64,000 bases of DNA from Candidatus [Bacteroides] periocalifornicus (GCA_001421095.1 LIIK01000001.1:62001-126000); one strand, 5' to 3'; positions 19,069 through 28,740 are shown, counted from the stretch's first letter. A program made the numbers and translations. Notes: generated by a model not told the origin, from the sequence alone.

Positions 19069-19197
19069 GACATTTTGGATAACTCATACGGCATGGCGGA
19101 ATGTCCTAGCGGGTGATGGGGAACTCTGCAAAACCCTCAATAAGCAACGTTGCACGCCTAAGACGCCTCGCTGCACTGGTTAGAACGAGCACTCGAC

Positions 19198-19256
19198 GTT
19201 GGGCAGGCAACTCTCGGCCTGCCCCTACAGCATCGCCCCTACCAAGATCTCCAGAG
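19198..19256 (+). repeat. Composite dispersed element, truncated copy
   Basis: GTTGGGCAGGCAACTCTCGG and CCTGCCCCTACAGCATCGCC, then CCTACCAAGATCT. Only the left part of the composite element is present. Confidence 0.65.
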
Positions 19257-19311
19257 CCCGAGTGGTGTACGCCCAGTAATCCATCTGCTGAATAGGCTAC
19301 ACCGTACACTA

Positions 19312-20844
19312 TCAGCACCCTCCGCCTAGGTATTGTTGCAACGCCTTCACTCGCTTTACCGTCTCTCCCGCCCCGAGGAATGCAATGATGCTCGCCACAT
19401 CTACTCCCCTCGATTCGCCTACTAGGGCTAGGCGGAGGGTATTCATCACCTTACCTTTTGGCCAGCTGTGCACCTCTATGGTGCTGTTTAGCTCATTGGC
19501 TATACCCTCTGCGCTGCTGTTTGGGTGTTGCTCTAGCGTGCTGGCGAGCAGTGCTAGCCAAGCGGAACTCTCTGGAGTGGTGTGCTTTTTCACCGCCTTC
19601 TCATCGTAGGCCGTGGGGGCTTGCCAGAGGTAGTCGGTCTCTGCCCAGAGGTCGGGGAGCAGATTCACCCGTTCTCGCACCAATCCTACAGCCCGTTCTA
19701 GGTGCTCTGGCGTTGCCACTATCCCTTTGCCCTTTAGGCATTGCCCTAGCCAATGGGTAAGTACCTCCTCGGGCGCAAGCATCAGGTGGGCGTGGTTGAA
19801 CCACTTGGCCCGCTCAGGGTCGAACCTTGCGCCCGATTTGCTTACCCGTTCCAGCGAGAAGAGTTCTACCAGCTGCCCGAGCGAGAAGACCTCCTGGTCG
19901 TTCCCAGGATTCCACCCCAGCAGCGCGAGCATATTCAGGAATGCTGAGGGTAGGTAGCCGTCTTCACGGTAGCCACGGTACACCTCGCCCGTGGCCGTTT
20001 CCCACTCTAGGGGGAATACCGGGAAGCCCATCTTATCGCCATCGCGCTTGCTGAGCTTGCCGTTACCCGTAGGTTTGAGTATCAGGGGTAGATGCGCGAA
20101 TTGCGGCATCGTATCAGTCCAACCGAAGGCCTCGTATAGCAGGTAGTGTAGCGGGAGGGAGGGGAGCCACTCCTCGCCCCTTATCACGTGGCTTATCTCC
20201 ATGAGGTGGTCATCCACTATGTTGGCCAGGTGGTAGGTGGGCAGCCCATCTGCATGCTTGTAGAGCACCTTGTCGTCTAGGGTGTCGGTGTGCACCTCTA
20301 CCCGCCCACGGATGAGGTCATCCATCACCACCGTGCGGTTGGCAGGTATCTGGAATCGCACCACCCAGTTGGGATCCTCCTCCAGTCTCCGAGCAACCTC
20401 ATCGGGTGGCAGGGTAAGCGAATTGCGCAATCCTTGACGGGTATTTGGCCCATAGGCAAAGGCCTTTCCCTCCGCCTCATGCTCGGTGCGTAGCCTGGTG
20501 AGTTCTTCTGCCGAATCGAAGGCGTAGTAGGCCCATCCTTTGGCCACCAGTTCCTCTGCGTATTTTAGGTATATCGCCTTCCGCTCGCTCTGCCTGTAGG
20601 GGCCATGCGGGCCGCCCTCCTCCACCCCCTCGTCTGCGCGTAGTCCGCACCAGCGCAGCGATTCGAAAATGTAGCCCTCAGCCCCTGGCACGTAGCGGGT
20701 GCTGTCAGTATCCTCTATCCGCAGCAGGAAATCGCCCCCGTGCTGTCGGGCGAATAGGTAGTTGAACAGCGCGGTGCGCACACCTCCTATGTGCAGCGGC
20801 CCGGTGGGGCTGGGGGCAAAACGTACTCGTACTCTACGCTCCAT
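19312..20844 (-). CDS. gltX: Glutamyl-tRNA synthetase
   Basis: 510 residues from the ATG at 20844 ([15 protein letters not shown]); a TTG at 20859 is the longer alternative. The class I HIGH motif is [18 protein letters not shown] and the KMSKS-type motif is [14 protein letters not shown] (about residue 263). The catalytic region [16 protein letters not shown] is conserved. It charges tRNA-Glu, and the window also carries a separate glnS and both tRNA-Gln and tRNA-Glu. A -7 box lies about 48 bp upstream of the ATG. Confidence 0.95.
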   Translation of the reverse strand: MERRVRVRFAPSPTGPLHIGGVRTALFNYLFARQHGGDFLLRIEDTDSTRYVPGAEGYIFESLRWCGLRADEGVEEGGPHGPYRQSERKAIYLKYAEELVAKGWAYYAFDSAEELTRLRTEHEAEGKAFAYGPNTRQGLRNSLTLPPDEVARRLEEDPNWVVRFQIPANRTVVMDDLIRGRVEVHTDTLDDKVLYKHADGLPTYHLANIVDDHLMEISHVIRGEEWLPSLPLHYLLYEAFGWTDTMPQFAHLPLILKPTGNGKLSKRDGDKMGFPVFPLEWETATGEVYRGYREDGYLPSAFLNMLALLGWNPGNDQEVFSLGQLVELFSLERVSKSGARFDPERAKWFNHAHLMLAPEEVLTHWLGQCLKGKGIVATPEHLERAVGLVRERVNLLPDLWAETDYLWQAPTAYDEKAVKKHTTPESSAWLALLASTLEQHPNSSAEGIANELNSTIEVHSWPKGKVMNTLRLALVGESRGVDVASIIAFLGAGETVKRVKALQQYLGGGC

Positions 20845-20891
20845 CTTCTCTTCTAGCAAATTACGGTGGTAAAATCCCGTAGAATTCGCCC

Positions 20892-20899
20892 CAAAGGTA
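20892..20899 (-). promoter_or_regulatory. -7 box of gltX
   Basis: TACCTTTG on the minus strand, upstream of gltX. Confidence 0.5.
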
Positions 20900-21150
20900 G
20901 GGAAAAATCGGCATAGCTGTTTACAGGCGAACAGGCGACCCTCGTATCGATCCCCCCTTAGCGTTATAGGGCCAAAAGCCTCGTGCTTAAGAGCAGCTTT
21001 CCCTTGCTAGTGAGTAAATGGATTTTAAGCAAGCGATTCCACTTACCGAATGCTGTAGCGACTGGACATTACGCGCGTTTCTCTGGGATCTTGTATTGAG
21101 TAGGATTAGGCCCCGGGGCAACGAACTTTTCTTGCTATCTAAAATTTGTC

Positions 21151-21158
21151 TAAATTTG
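21151..21158 (+). promoter_or_regulatory. -7 box of the lipoprotein gene
   Basis: TAAATTTG, a match to TAnnTTTG, 50 bp before the chosen start. Confidence 0.5.
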
Positions 21159-21208
21159 CCCAGTCGTTTCCCACCCGATTTGTAGGAGTAACTAATACCA
21201 AAATCACT

Positions 21209-21997
21209 ATGGTACAGATTCGTAGATTTCTCGTTCCAATGCTCTGCATAGCCTCCATTGCCGGGCTATCGCTACTCGCTTCCTGCTCCAAGGAGACCAA
21301 GAAGGAAGAGCCAACGCCTCAGCCGCAACCCAAGCCCCAACCGCAGCCCCAGCCAGGCGACCACACCTACAAGAATGCTGGCGTATGGAGTCCTGCCAAG
21401 TTCGCAGCGGTTACGATGGGGGCTTCCATAATCGACCTGCAGGATAAGGCCAAAGGACTTGAGGTTCTCGGGAAACTCTTTGCCCAATACAAAGGGCTTA
21501 TCCCTACCATTACCGACGAGATGGTGAAGGGGCATCTGGAGGATGCCGGGAATCTTATCGACCTCCTGAAGGATGCGAAGTTCGACCTGAAGCAGGATGG
21601 CAAGCTCGAGATTACAGGGCTGGCCGGGGTGGCAAACCCTGTAGTCGGCACCTGGTTCGACAATAATGTGGATGCCCTGGGAGGATTCCTCTACAGCGCG
21701 AAGTTGCCAGAACTCGATGCCAAGTACACCCACGGATTGGCTGGGCTCATCCTCCAGCGTATGTTCCGCGAGAACGCGAAGGTTCAAAAGACCAAATCGG
21801 GGAATTTCCTCCTCCTCATGCTCCAGGACGACATTCTTCTGGAGTACGCCAAGCGCTATGAGAATCCCCCAGCTGGCGAAGCGGAAACGCCCGAGCAGAA
21901 GGTGGCCCGCGAGACCCACTACAAGAATTGCCAAAAGGCGGCAAACGGCATGATGAAGAATGCGCAAGCGGGGTTCTACTTCTTGCCCAAGAAGTAG
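21209..21997 (+). CDS. Hypothetical lipoprotein with Pro/Gln/Lys linker
   Basis: 262 residues from ATG 21209. The open frame extends 21 codons upstream, but the internal start gives a proper lipoprotein signal (MVQIRRFLVPMLCIASIAGL ending in LLASC). After the lipid-anchored Cys comes a charged Pro-Gln/Lys linker of about 25 residues (PTPQPQPKPQPQPQP). The rest is a helical soluble domain of about 210 residues with no motif I recognise. No operon partner is close downstream, and a terminator follows. Function unknown. Confidence 0.8.
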   Translation: MVQIRRFLVPMLCIASIAGLSLLASCSKETKKEEPTPQPQPKPQPQPQPGDHTYKNAGVWSPAKFAAVTMGASIIDLQDKAKGLEVLGKLFAQYKGLIPTITDEMVKGHLEDAGNLIDLLKDAKFDLKQDGKLEITGLAGVANPVVGTWFDNNVDALGGFLYSAKLPELDAKYTHGLAGLILQRMFRENAKVQKTKSGNFLLLMLQDDILLEYAKRYENPPAGEAETPEQKVARETHYKNCQKAANGMMKNAQAGFYFLPKK

Positions 21998-22090
21998 GCA
22001 CCCCGTATTAGGGCTTCCCAGTCCCGCAGCAGGAAGCGAGTGGAGGCCCATAGCAGCGCAATCCTCAGATTCTCCCACCCATCGTGCGTG

Positions 22091-22123
22091 GCAGGCGGTA
22101 TCACCAGGTACCGCCTGTTTTTT
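22091..22123 (+). terminator. Intrinsic terminator of the lipoprotein gene
   Basis: 9-bp stem CAGGCGGTA / TACCGCCTG with an 8-nt loop and six T. Confidence 0.8.
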
Positions 22124-22156
22124 ATGCGCTTTCGCAAAGCCCTCCCCTTACGGACA

Positions 22157-22190
22157 GGCGGGGAATTTTCGCATTGCGAAGACCCCGACC
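22157..22190. repeat. CTTCGC/GCGAAG-type intergenic repeat
   Basis: GGCGGGGAATTTTCGCATTG then CGAAGACCCCG. It has the same layout as the copies near 28.9, 29.0 and 60.35 kb. Confidence 0.65.
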
Positions 22191-22210
22191 CTAGGGTGAT
22201 ACTTTCGAAC

Positions 22211-22738
22211 CTATTTTCTCACTGGGATTCCTGGTCCCAACACATCTTCTGGTTGTAAATAGAAAGTCCATTCGTACCAACGCTGTCCTTTCTCATCGAT
22301 CCTACGATGAAAATCCCAGTTCGCCTCATTGAAAAAATGGTGTCCCGATCTATCTACATCGCTAGGATGCCACTCTTTCAGAATACTAGTACTATCAGCA
22401 TTATATAGGCGCACAACCATGGTCTTGCAAAACGGATAGCATATATAGGTAAAAAGTGTATCGTACTGCGGCGATCCTGTATTAACAACCGCGAGGAATT
22501 TAGTACCGTTCTTTTTGACTTCACGCGACCAAGGCGCCTGATAGTATAACACTCCAAGCCCAAGAGTATCTTTCACATACCACCTTACCGTATTCTCAAT
22601 CCATACCCCATCGGAACGATCGTTAAGGCGGTTTTCTATCCAGCTGCATGATTGGATAGAAAAAATGACGATAGATAAAACGCCTAAGATTTTCAACGTA
22701 TTAAAAATCTTCCAAAAGATCCGGTTGAAAGGCTGCAT
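22211..22738 (-). CDS. Hypothetical lipoprotein, AT-richer than neighbours
   Basis: 175 residues. The N-terminus has a hydrophobic segment ending in a possible lipobox (SIVIFSIQSC), so it is probably a lipoprotein. The body has many aromatic residues (WYVKDTLGLGVLYYQAPWSR; WDFHRRIDEKGQRWYEWTFYL) but no known domain is recognised. It overlaps the upstream metalloprotease-like gene by 38 bp, and the two share a visibly lower G+C than surrounding genes. They were probably acquired and are expressed together. Function unknown. Confidence 0.7.
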   Translation of the reverse strand: MQPFNRIFWKIFNTLKILGVLSIVIFSIQSCSWIENRLNDRSDGVWIENTVRWYVKDTLGLGVLYYQAPWSREVKKNGTKFLAVVNTGSPQYDTLFTYICYPFCKTMVVRLYNADSTSILKEWHPSDVDRSGHHFFNEANWDFHRRIDEKGQRWYEWTFYLQPEDVLGPGIPVRK

Positions 22739-24461
22739 AAATCAGATCTATCTTATTAGGATACGCATTAAACAACGCCTGCCGAAGCCCTTCTACAGAA
22801 CGAATATGTGGCGTAAGGCAATCGAATATTTCTTTAGAAGACAACTCGTTATGAACCATTAGCTTGTAAATCTTAGATGGTTTAAACCAATTTGCCCTCA
22901 ATAAAGCCGTATTCTCTATTCCATAGCGTCTTTTCGTCAGATAAACCTCCATTGCATACCCCCACATCTCCACTACTGCACATACCCCAGCATTTTTTCC
23001 TGTACCGTCGCCATAGGCTCCATAAGTCGCCACGTACTGCATATCGTCTCTCCAGTACATCGATCCTACCTGCGAAAAGTGGCTCGCATGTGATAACTCA
23101 TGGCAGGTAGTACCAAATACATCTCGACTGTTATATCCAGGAGTCCCTATAACGAGATCAGGAAGTCCCGCAAAGAGGAGATTGCTTAATTCGCGCGTGA
23201 GTGGGTAAAAAAATAGTACAGAAAAAAAGTTGATCCAGTGCTTATTGGTCATAAAAGCCATTGGTTGTCGGACATGGTGTAGCATGCAGGTTGCAGCAAC
23301 ACGCCACTTGGTAAAAACCGCAATTTTCAGTCCACCTGGTGGGGGCATAATTCCAAACTGATCACAATAATCATAATAATACACTACAGCATTCCCCACG
23401 GTAATCCAGTCCCAAATACCAGCCTCCCGGCCTACATCCCGACTATACCCTGCCCGACTATGGAAACCCGCATAATACGTAGCCTCCGCAAAAAAAGCCC
23501 AGTTGCCCCATAGACTAACCCCTTCAGCATAATCAAAATGCAACGAGTAATAGGGCGATACCAAAAAGCCTGTCGACATAACGTAATGCCCATTTCGGTC
23601 TGTTCGGGTCGAACTCCAATACACTCCTAAGTGGCACCGTACACGGAGTCTCTGGGCAGGGACATAGCCAGCATCCTGAGTATCATACACCCGAATTGTA
23701 CCCTGCGGAAATCTTATCGTTGGAAGTATCTTCTTAATTTTTTTCCAAAACCACCCAAAAGGATTAAAACGAGTATTATTCTTTCCCAATAATCTCAATG
23801 ACACTGGCGCATCTTCCACCTCGTCAAAATCCTCTAAATCGAGCTCATTCACCAATCCATGCTGAAAAAGTGATATCAGCTCCACATACCTCCATATGGT
23901 TTCCTCTATTTGACCAGGGACATTCGGATCGCTTCCATTTGCTCCCGGTGGTAAAAAGCACTCTTCTAGCACTTCATGCAGTACATCTGGTATTGATTGT
24001 CCTACCTGTATAGTCGTGTATTGCCAGGTAATTGCAGATGGTGGAAGAGTCGGATCATGATAGGGAGCTAGTCCAGTGCTAGGAATCCTATCTAACGGAT
24101 AGGAAAATAATTCTAGGCCAACTCGCCTCAACGCATTGTACTCTCCTGTATCCCGCGGCAGGAATCGTATATAGAGATGCGTGGGGTTCAGACGAGGGAA
24201 TTCAGTTTCTCCCTGTAATGCAAGAAGTGTATCATAGGCTCTCTGTATAGATGCAAGCGAATACGGATTGCCAAATGATTGCCCCAGCCGCATTCTTTCA
24301 TGCGGTTCTGGGACATATGAAAAATCACTACCTTTTTCTTGTTCTGGAATAGGAGAAGCTGTCGTTCTCATGCTCTCTCTTTTACAGGAAAACGACAGCG
24401 TCAAGAAAAGAAAAAAGAACAATGAGTAAATAACAAATCGGAGTAATCTAGATTTTCTCAT
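22701..24461 (-). CDS. Putative zinc metalloprotease lipoprotein (HExxH)
   Basis: 586 residues. The signal peptide ends in a lipobox (LTLSFSC, about residues 20-26). A central segment (IRVYDTQDAGYVPAQRLRVR through TDRNGHYVMSTGF) looks like a carboxypeptidase-regulatory beta-sandwich. It is followed by DVFGTTCHELSHASHFSQVG (about residue 455), which contains the HELSH zinc-binding motif. An acidic third ligand is not assigned. The region is markedly AT-richer than flanking housekeeping genes. It is probably a surface or periplasmic peptidase; protease activity is inferred only from HExxH. Confidence 0.65.
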   Translation of the reverse strand: MRKSRLLRFVIYSLFFFLFLTLSFSCKRESMRTTASPIPEQEKGSDFSYVPEPHERMRLGQSFGNPYSLASIQRAYDTLLALQGETEFPRLNPTHLYIRFLPRDTGEYNALRRVGLELFSYPLDRIPSTGLAPYHDPTLPPSAITWQYTTIQVGQSIPDVLHEVLEECFLPPGANGSDPNVPGQIEETIWRYVELISLFQHGLVNELDLEDFDEVEDAPVSLRLLGKNNTRFNPFGWFWKKIKKILPTIRFPQGTIRVYDTQDAGYVPAQRLRVRCHLGVYWSSTRTDRNGHYVMSTGFLVSPYYSLHFDYAEGVSLWGNWAFFAEATYYAGFHSRAGYSRDVGREAGIWDWITVGNAVVYYYDYCDQFGIMPPPGGLKIAVFTKWRVAATCMLHHVRQPMAFMTNKHWINFFSVLFFYPLTRELSNLLFAGLPDLVIGTPGYNSRDVFGTTCHELSHASHFSQVGSMYWRDDMQYVATYGAYGDGTGKNAGVCAVVEMWGYAMEVYLTKRRYGIENTALLRANWFKPSKIYKLMVHNELSSKEIFDCLTPHIRSVEGLRQALFNAYPNKIDLIYAAFQPDLLEDF

Positions 24462-24502
24462 ACAAAAAGTTCCTTCGTTCCTTCCACTTACCTTACATTA
24501 CT

Positions 24503-25114
24503 CTACCTCCGCCTCCAGCCCCTCTGCCGCTCCATCACCACCTGGTACACCACGGCATCGGCCACGTCGAACTCCGCGCCGCTCGGCATTCTGAATGGTC
24601 TGGCCGCTCGCCGCTCCACCTGTATGGGAGGCTCGGCCTTTATGCCGGGCTGCCCCTCGGCCTCGGGGGTGAACTGGTAGGTCTCCTCAGGCTCTGAGCT
24701 TGCGCTTGGGGCATCTACCCTATCGAGCACCCCGCTCCACCGGCTGTAATCAGCCCCGCTGCCCGCGAGGGAACCCGTGTAGACCCCCTCCGCCTCGCCT
24801 GACTCCGCACGGATAGGCTCTGCTCCCAAAGATCCGGTTTCCCGGGCTGCCGCCGCCTGCTGATTCGCTTCATAGCGCAGAGTCTCAGCATACTCCTGGT
24901 GTTCTGGACGCCCTACAGCATCCACCCCGCCATTTATGGGTTCTTCCTCCTCATCCTCGTCGGGTAGCTCATCGGTTTGGAGAAGCTCGCGCTCACGCTG
25001 CTCCTGGAGCGCCTCCAGCAGTCTGGACATCGTTACGCTTTTCCGCTTCTTCTGCGCCTTCACGTAGGCCGAAATGATCCAAGATAGCACGGCCAATACA
25101 ACCAACCACTGCAT
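24503..25114 (-). CDS. Hypothetical single-pass membrane protein, acidic cytoplasmic tail
   Basis: 203 residues. One N-terminal helix (MQWLVVLAVLSWIISAYVKAQKKRK) with flanking positive charges suggests a cytoplasmic C-terminus. A coiled stretch (SRLLEALQEQRERELLQ) follows, then a low-complexity Glu/Asp/Pro/Ala-rich region. The last 30 residues (PFRMPSGAEFDVADAVVYQVVMERQRGWRRR) look structured. G+C returns to the high value of the chromosome. No function is recognised. Confidence 0.7.
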   Translation of the reverse strand: MQWLVVLAVLSWIISAYVKAQKKRKSVTMSRLLEALQEQRERELLQTDELPDEDEEEEPINGGVDAVGRPEHQEYAETLRYEANQQAAAARETGSLGAEPIRAESGEAEGVYTGSLAGSGADYSRWSGVLDRVDAPSASSEPEETYQFTPEAEGQPGIKAEPPIQVERRAARPFRMPSGAEFDVADAVVYQVVMERQRGWRRR

Positions 25115-25260
25115 AGCTTACGGCAAAATGGGGGATGGCAACACTCCGCTGCGCATCCCCCTGATTGACTGAATAGAAACAAACATCCCCATCTACACCT
25201 GCCCATAGGCGCACGGTGCTCTGCACATTGCATCACTTGCTAGGCTGGCATCGGCAGAGG

Positions 25261-26280
25261 CTACAGCTCATAGGTCTCTCCACTACGCAGCAGATCGTCT
25301 ACGCAGTGGAATTTAGATTTCTCCCGCACCTCATCCTGCTGATGCTCCACCGCCTGGTCATAGGTAGGACCCGGCACATTGCGGATAACCCCCAGTGCCA
25401 CAGGGAGCGTCGGGTAGTTCATCCCAGCCAGCAGCATGTGGAGTCCCGTGTCGCTCTCGTGGGCATCGTGCCGCAGGATGTTCTCCTCGGTGTAGCCATC
25501 CTTGCCGAGCTGTACGGCCTTCAGCTGGAACCCATTCAGGATCAACCCTTTATCCCTATTCTTACCGAACACCATAGGCTCGCCGTGCTTGAGGTAGATT
25601 ACCCTATCGTCACGCACCGCCTTGTCGGTAATATTGGTGTAGGCCCCGTCGTTGAAAATCACGCAGTTCTGCAGGAATTCCACCACGCTGGTGCCGTCGT
25701 GTTTGGCAGCCTCCACCAGGATTTCGGTCGAGAGCGCCATCTCCACGTCGAGCGACCGTGCGAAGAACGTTCCCTTTGCCCCAATCACCAGCTGCCCAGG
25801 GATGAATGGCCGTTCTACCGTGCCGTAGGGCGAGGTCTTGGTGACCGCGCCGAACTTCGATGTAGGGCTGTATTGCCCCTTGGTGAGGCCGTAGATCTCG
25901 TTGTTGAACAGCAGGATGTTGATGTCCACATTCCTACGCACGGCGTGGATAAAATGATTCCCCCCAATAGCGAGCGCATCGCCATCGCCGGTAATCTGCC
26001 AAACGCTGAGCTTTGGGTTGGCCGTCTTCACCCCTGTAGATATCGCGGTGGCGCGCCCATGGATGGAGTGGAAGCCAAAGGTGTCCACATAGTAGGGGAA
26101 TCGGCTCGAGCACCCGATACCCGAGATCACGGTGAATCGTTCCTTCTCATAGCCCAGCGCCTCGGCCACCAGCGGGAAAGCCTTCTGCACAGAGGCGAGT
26201 ATGGCATGGTCGCCACAACCAGGGCACCACCGCACCTCCTGGTCGTTCTTGAAATCTGCTACTGCTAGCCTACAACTCAT
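25261..26280 (-). CDS. korB: 2-oxoacid:ferredoxin oxidoreductase, beta subunit
   Basis: 339 residues. The TPP-binding subunit motifs are present: RWCPGCGDHAIL near the N-terminus, GIGCSSRFPYYV, and the Mg-TPP loop QITGDGDALAIGGNHFIHAVRRNVDI (about 97-122) with NNEIYGLTKGQYSPTS. The Kor group oxidises 2-oxoglutarate or other 2-oxoacids to acyl-CoA with reduction of ferredoxin. It lies 14 nt downstream of korA on the same strand. The substrate (2-oxoglutarate versus branched-chain acids) is not decided by sequence reading. Confidence 0.93.
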   Translation of the reverse strand: MSCRLAVADFKNDQEVRWCPGCGDHAILASVQKAFPLVAEALGYEKERFTVISGIGCSSRFPYYVDTFGFHSIHGRATAISTGVKTANPKLSVWQITGDGDALAIGGNHFIHAVRRNVDINILLFNNEIYGLTKGQYSPTSKFGAVTKTSPYGTVERPFIPGQLVIGAKGTFFARSLDVEMALSTEILVEAAKHDGTSVVEFLQNCVIFNDGAYTNITDKAVRDDRVIYLKHGEPMVFGKNRDKGLILNGFQLKAVQLGKDGYTEENILRHDAHESDTGLHMLLAGMNYPTLPVALGVIRNVPGPTYDQAVEHQQDEVREKSKFHCVDDLLRSGETYEL

Positions 26281-26294
26281 GGTATAGCCCTCCG

Positions 26295-28142
26295 TTACAG
26301 CATTTTGTTTATGTTTTCTACCAGCTCTATGGTGGTGAAGGGCAACCCCTGCACCTTGTTGTACTGCTCAAAGGCCGTGCCTGGGAACTGCATGCGCAGG
26401 TAGCCGGCAAACTGGCCCATGTTGAGCTCGCACACCACCCTTTTCTTGAAGCGGGGGAAAATCTCCCCGAGGTTGGCCGGCAGCGGATCGATGTATGATA
26501 CGTGGCACAGCGAGACCTTCTTGCCCTCCTTGCGTAGCGCCCGCACGGCACTCAGCGTGTGGCCGTAGGTACCGCCCCAGCTCACTACCAGTACGTCGCC
26601 CTCCGGGTCGCCCTCCACCTCCTGCTTGGGTATCATGTTCTGCACCATCCGCACCTTCTCGGCCCGGTTGTTCACCATCACCTGGTGGTTGAGCGGATCG
26701 TGCGATACATTCCCGGTCTTAGAATCCTTCTCCAGCCCCCCTATCCGGTGCTCCAGCCCCGCCTTGCCCGGCATGGCCCAGCTGCGCGCCATATTCTCGT
26801 TGCGCTTGTAGGGTAGGAATCGCTCCCCATTGGTGCGAGGCGGCTCTATGGGCGGATGGATTTCGGGATAATCCTTCATGTCTGGGATATGCCACGGCTG
26901 CGACCCGTTGGCGATGAAGCCGTCGGTGAGCAGAATCACGGGCGTCATCCGCTCCAGCGCGATGCGGCTTGCCTGGAATGCCATATCGAAACAGTCGCTC
27001 GGGCTCTTGGCGGCCACCACCACCAGCGGGCACTCCCCGTTCCGCCCGTAGAGCGCCTGCATTAGGTCGCTCTGCTCGGTCTTGGTGGGCAGCCCCGTGG
27101 AGGGCCCCCCCCGCTGCACATCTACTATCACCAGCGGCAACTCCGTCATTACCGCCAGCCCGAGCGCCTCGCTCTTGAGCGAGAGGCCAGGCCCCGAGGT
27201 GGTGGTAACCGCGAAGTTCCCCGCGAAGGCAGCCCCTATGGCCGTGCAGATGCCCGCAATCTCATCCTCTGCCTGCACCGTCTTACAGTTCAGCTCCTTA
27301 CGCTTAGCCAGCTCCACCAGTATGTCGGTGGCGGGCGTTATGGGGTACGAACCGCAGAAGAGCGGGAGCTTGGCCTTCTCCGCCGCAGCCAGTAGCCCCC
27401 AGGCCGTGGCCACGTTCCCGCTGATGTTCCGGTAGAGCCCATGCTCGCGCACCTCTACCCGGGGCACCTCGTAGGTGTTGGCTATCGCCTGGATATTGTG
27501 CGCGTAGTTATACCCATCGTGCAGCACCTTCTTGTTGGCCTCTATCAGCTCGGGCTTCTTCTTGAACTTCTGCTCAAAGTAGCGCTCAGAGTGCTCCATA
27601 GGGCGGTCGAACATGAAGAAGAGCATCCCCAGCGCGAACATATTCTTGCAGCGGATGATGCTCTTGTTGTCCAGGCCCGTATCCTTGAGGCTCTCGCGTG
27701 TAAGCTCTGTGATGGGAGCTGGGATCACCCTGTAGTCCTGTAGGTTGAGCTCTGCTATCGGGTCATCGGTCTTAAAGCCCGCCTTCTGCAGCCACTTCGG
27801 GATGAAGGAGTCGGTATCCAGCAGTATCGTTCCGCCCGCCTTCATCCACTTGGCGTTGGCCTTCAGCGCCGCGGGGTTCATGGCCACCAGCACATCGCAG
27901 TAGTCGCCCGGGGTGTAAACCTTCTGGCTGCCAATGTGCACCTGGAATCCCGACACGCCCCCAATAGACCCCTGCGGCGCGCGAATCTCGGCAGGGTAGT
28001 CGGGGAACGTACTCACCCCGTTGCCCAGAAGAGCCGAGGAATCTGAGAATAGCGTTCCGGTGAGCTGCATGCCATCGCCCGAGTCGCCGGAGAAGCGAAT
28101 CACCAAATTGTGAAGCTCAATCGTGCGTTTCTCTAAATCCAT
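26295..28142 (-). CDS. korA: 2-oxoacid:ferredoxin oxidoreductase, fused gamma-alpha subunit
   Basis: 615 residues from ATG 28142; ATG 28169 would add nine residues. The gamma domain is N-terminal (VIRFSGDSGDGMQLTGTLFS). The alpha domain follows (GLLAAAEKAKLPLFCGSYPITPATDILVELAK, QAEDEIAGICTAIGAAFAG, TTTSGPGLSLKSEALGLA) and then the C-terminal swivel segment (DVLVVSWGGTYGHTLSAVRAL). With KorB it forms the enzyme that generates reduced ferredoxin. The fusion of gamma and alpha is usual in Bacteroidetes. A TACCTTCG box lies about 110 bp upstream. Confidence 0.93.
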   Translation of the reverse strand: MDLEKRTIELHNLVIRFSGDSGDGMQLTGTLFSDSSALLGNGVSTFPDYPAEIRAPQGSIGGVSGFQVHIGSQKVYTPGDYCDVLVAMNPAALKANAKWMKAGGTILLDTDSFIPKWLQKAGFKTDDPIAELNLQDYRVIPAPITELTRESLKDTGLDNKSIIRCKNMFALGMLFFMFDRPMEHSERYFEQKFKKKPELIEANKKVLHDGYNYAHNIQAIANTYEVPRVEVREHGLYRNISGNVATAWGLLAAAEKAKLPLFCGSYPITPATDILVELAKRKELNCKTVQAEDEIAGICTAIGAAFAGNFAVTTTSGPGLSLKSEALGLAVMTELPLVIVDVQRGGPSTGLPTKTEQSDLMQALYGRNGECPLVVVAAKSPSDCFDMAFQASRIALERMTPVILLTDGFIANGSQPWHIPDMKDYPEIHPPIEPPRTNGERFLPYKRNENMARSWAMPGKAGLEHRIGGLEKDSKTGNVSHDPLNHQVMVNNRAEKVRMVQNMIPKQEVEGDPEGDVLVVSWGGTYGHTLSAVRALRKEGKKVSLCHVSYIDPLPANLGEIFPRFKKRVVCELNMGQFAGYLRMQFPGTAFEQYNKVQGLPFTTIELVENINKML

Positions 28143-28252
28143 AATCGCAAAATCCTCAAATTTAGACACCCTAATGCTAACGTTGCGGGTTCAAAAATCC
28201 CCGTAAAAGCTCCCGATCCCATGCCTGCCTCCCTTCCCCTCCATACTTGCCG

Positions 28253-28260
28253 CGAAGGTA
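28253..28260 (-). promoter_or_regulatory. Possible -7 box of korAB
   Basis: TACCTTCG, one mismatch to TAnnTTTG. It lies 110 bp upstream of the chosen korA start. Confidence 0.4.
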
Positions 28261-28466
28261 CAACATTTCTAGCTGCTAACCCATAAATCCCTATAGATGT
28301 TCCCAGTGCTAGATAAAGTATATTGATTATCAGCAGAGTAGAATAGTATAATAGAATGCGTACACATAAGGAATGGGTGAAAGTCCCGCCCCGCAGGGTA
28401 GATTTACCGAACAATGCGCCCCGAGCCACAAGGAGAACTGGCCAATAATACGCCACAGCAGGGGGG

Positions 28467-28598
28467 TAACCGCGACGCGGAAAGATGATAACCGCGATGC
28501 AGAAAGGGGGTAACCGCAACGCAGAAAGGTGATAATCACGATGCGGAAAAGTGGTAACCGCGACGCGGAAAGGCGATAACCGCAACGCGGCACGCCAC
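28467..28598 (+). repeat. 22-bp tandem repeat, six units
   Basis: Six consecutive 22-nt units based on TAACCGCGACGCGGAAAG plus four variable bases. The last unit changes into the GCGACGCGG palindrome sequence (CGCAACGCGGCACGCCAC). There are no spacers, so this is not a CRISPR array. Confidence 0.9.
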
Positions 28599-28740
28599 GT
28601 CGCTACCGGGAGCGAAAAACCCGATGGGCATTCCCCGCAACGTTCTCCAAGACCAGGGCTACGGATGCGGTTTGCCGTCCTCTTGCGTAGCGAAAACGGC
28701 AGGAGCATACGCAGCGCGCCCCGGCGTCCTCTGCGCCTGA

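Larger units (their letters stand above)
20860..21208. other. Divergent promoter region between gltX and a lipoprotein gene
   Basis: About 350 bp with -7 boxes for both genes (20892-20899 minus; 21151-21158 plus). No other structure is recognised. Confidence 0.55.

Noticed and set aside
21272..22078. 268-codon minus-strand frame opposite the lipoprotein
   Set aside because: The plus-strand gene has a lipobox, promoter and terminator. The opposite frame is Leu/Gly-rich shadow sequence.
25216..26268. 350-codon plus-strand frame opposite korB
   Set aside because: Entirely antisense to the well-supported korB with no recognisable domain; a shadow of high-G+C coding sequence.
28467..28598. CRISPR-like array
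   Set aside because: The units are contiguous 22-mers without spacers, so it is a tandem repeat.
28133..28708. 191-codon minus-strand frame between korA and birA
   Set aside because: Its periodic peptide (PFRVAVTTFP-like) follows the 22-bp tandem array and its reading runs into korA in another frame; no gene.
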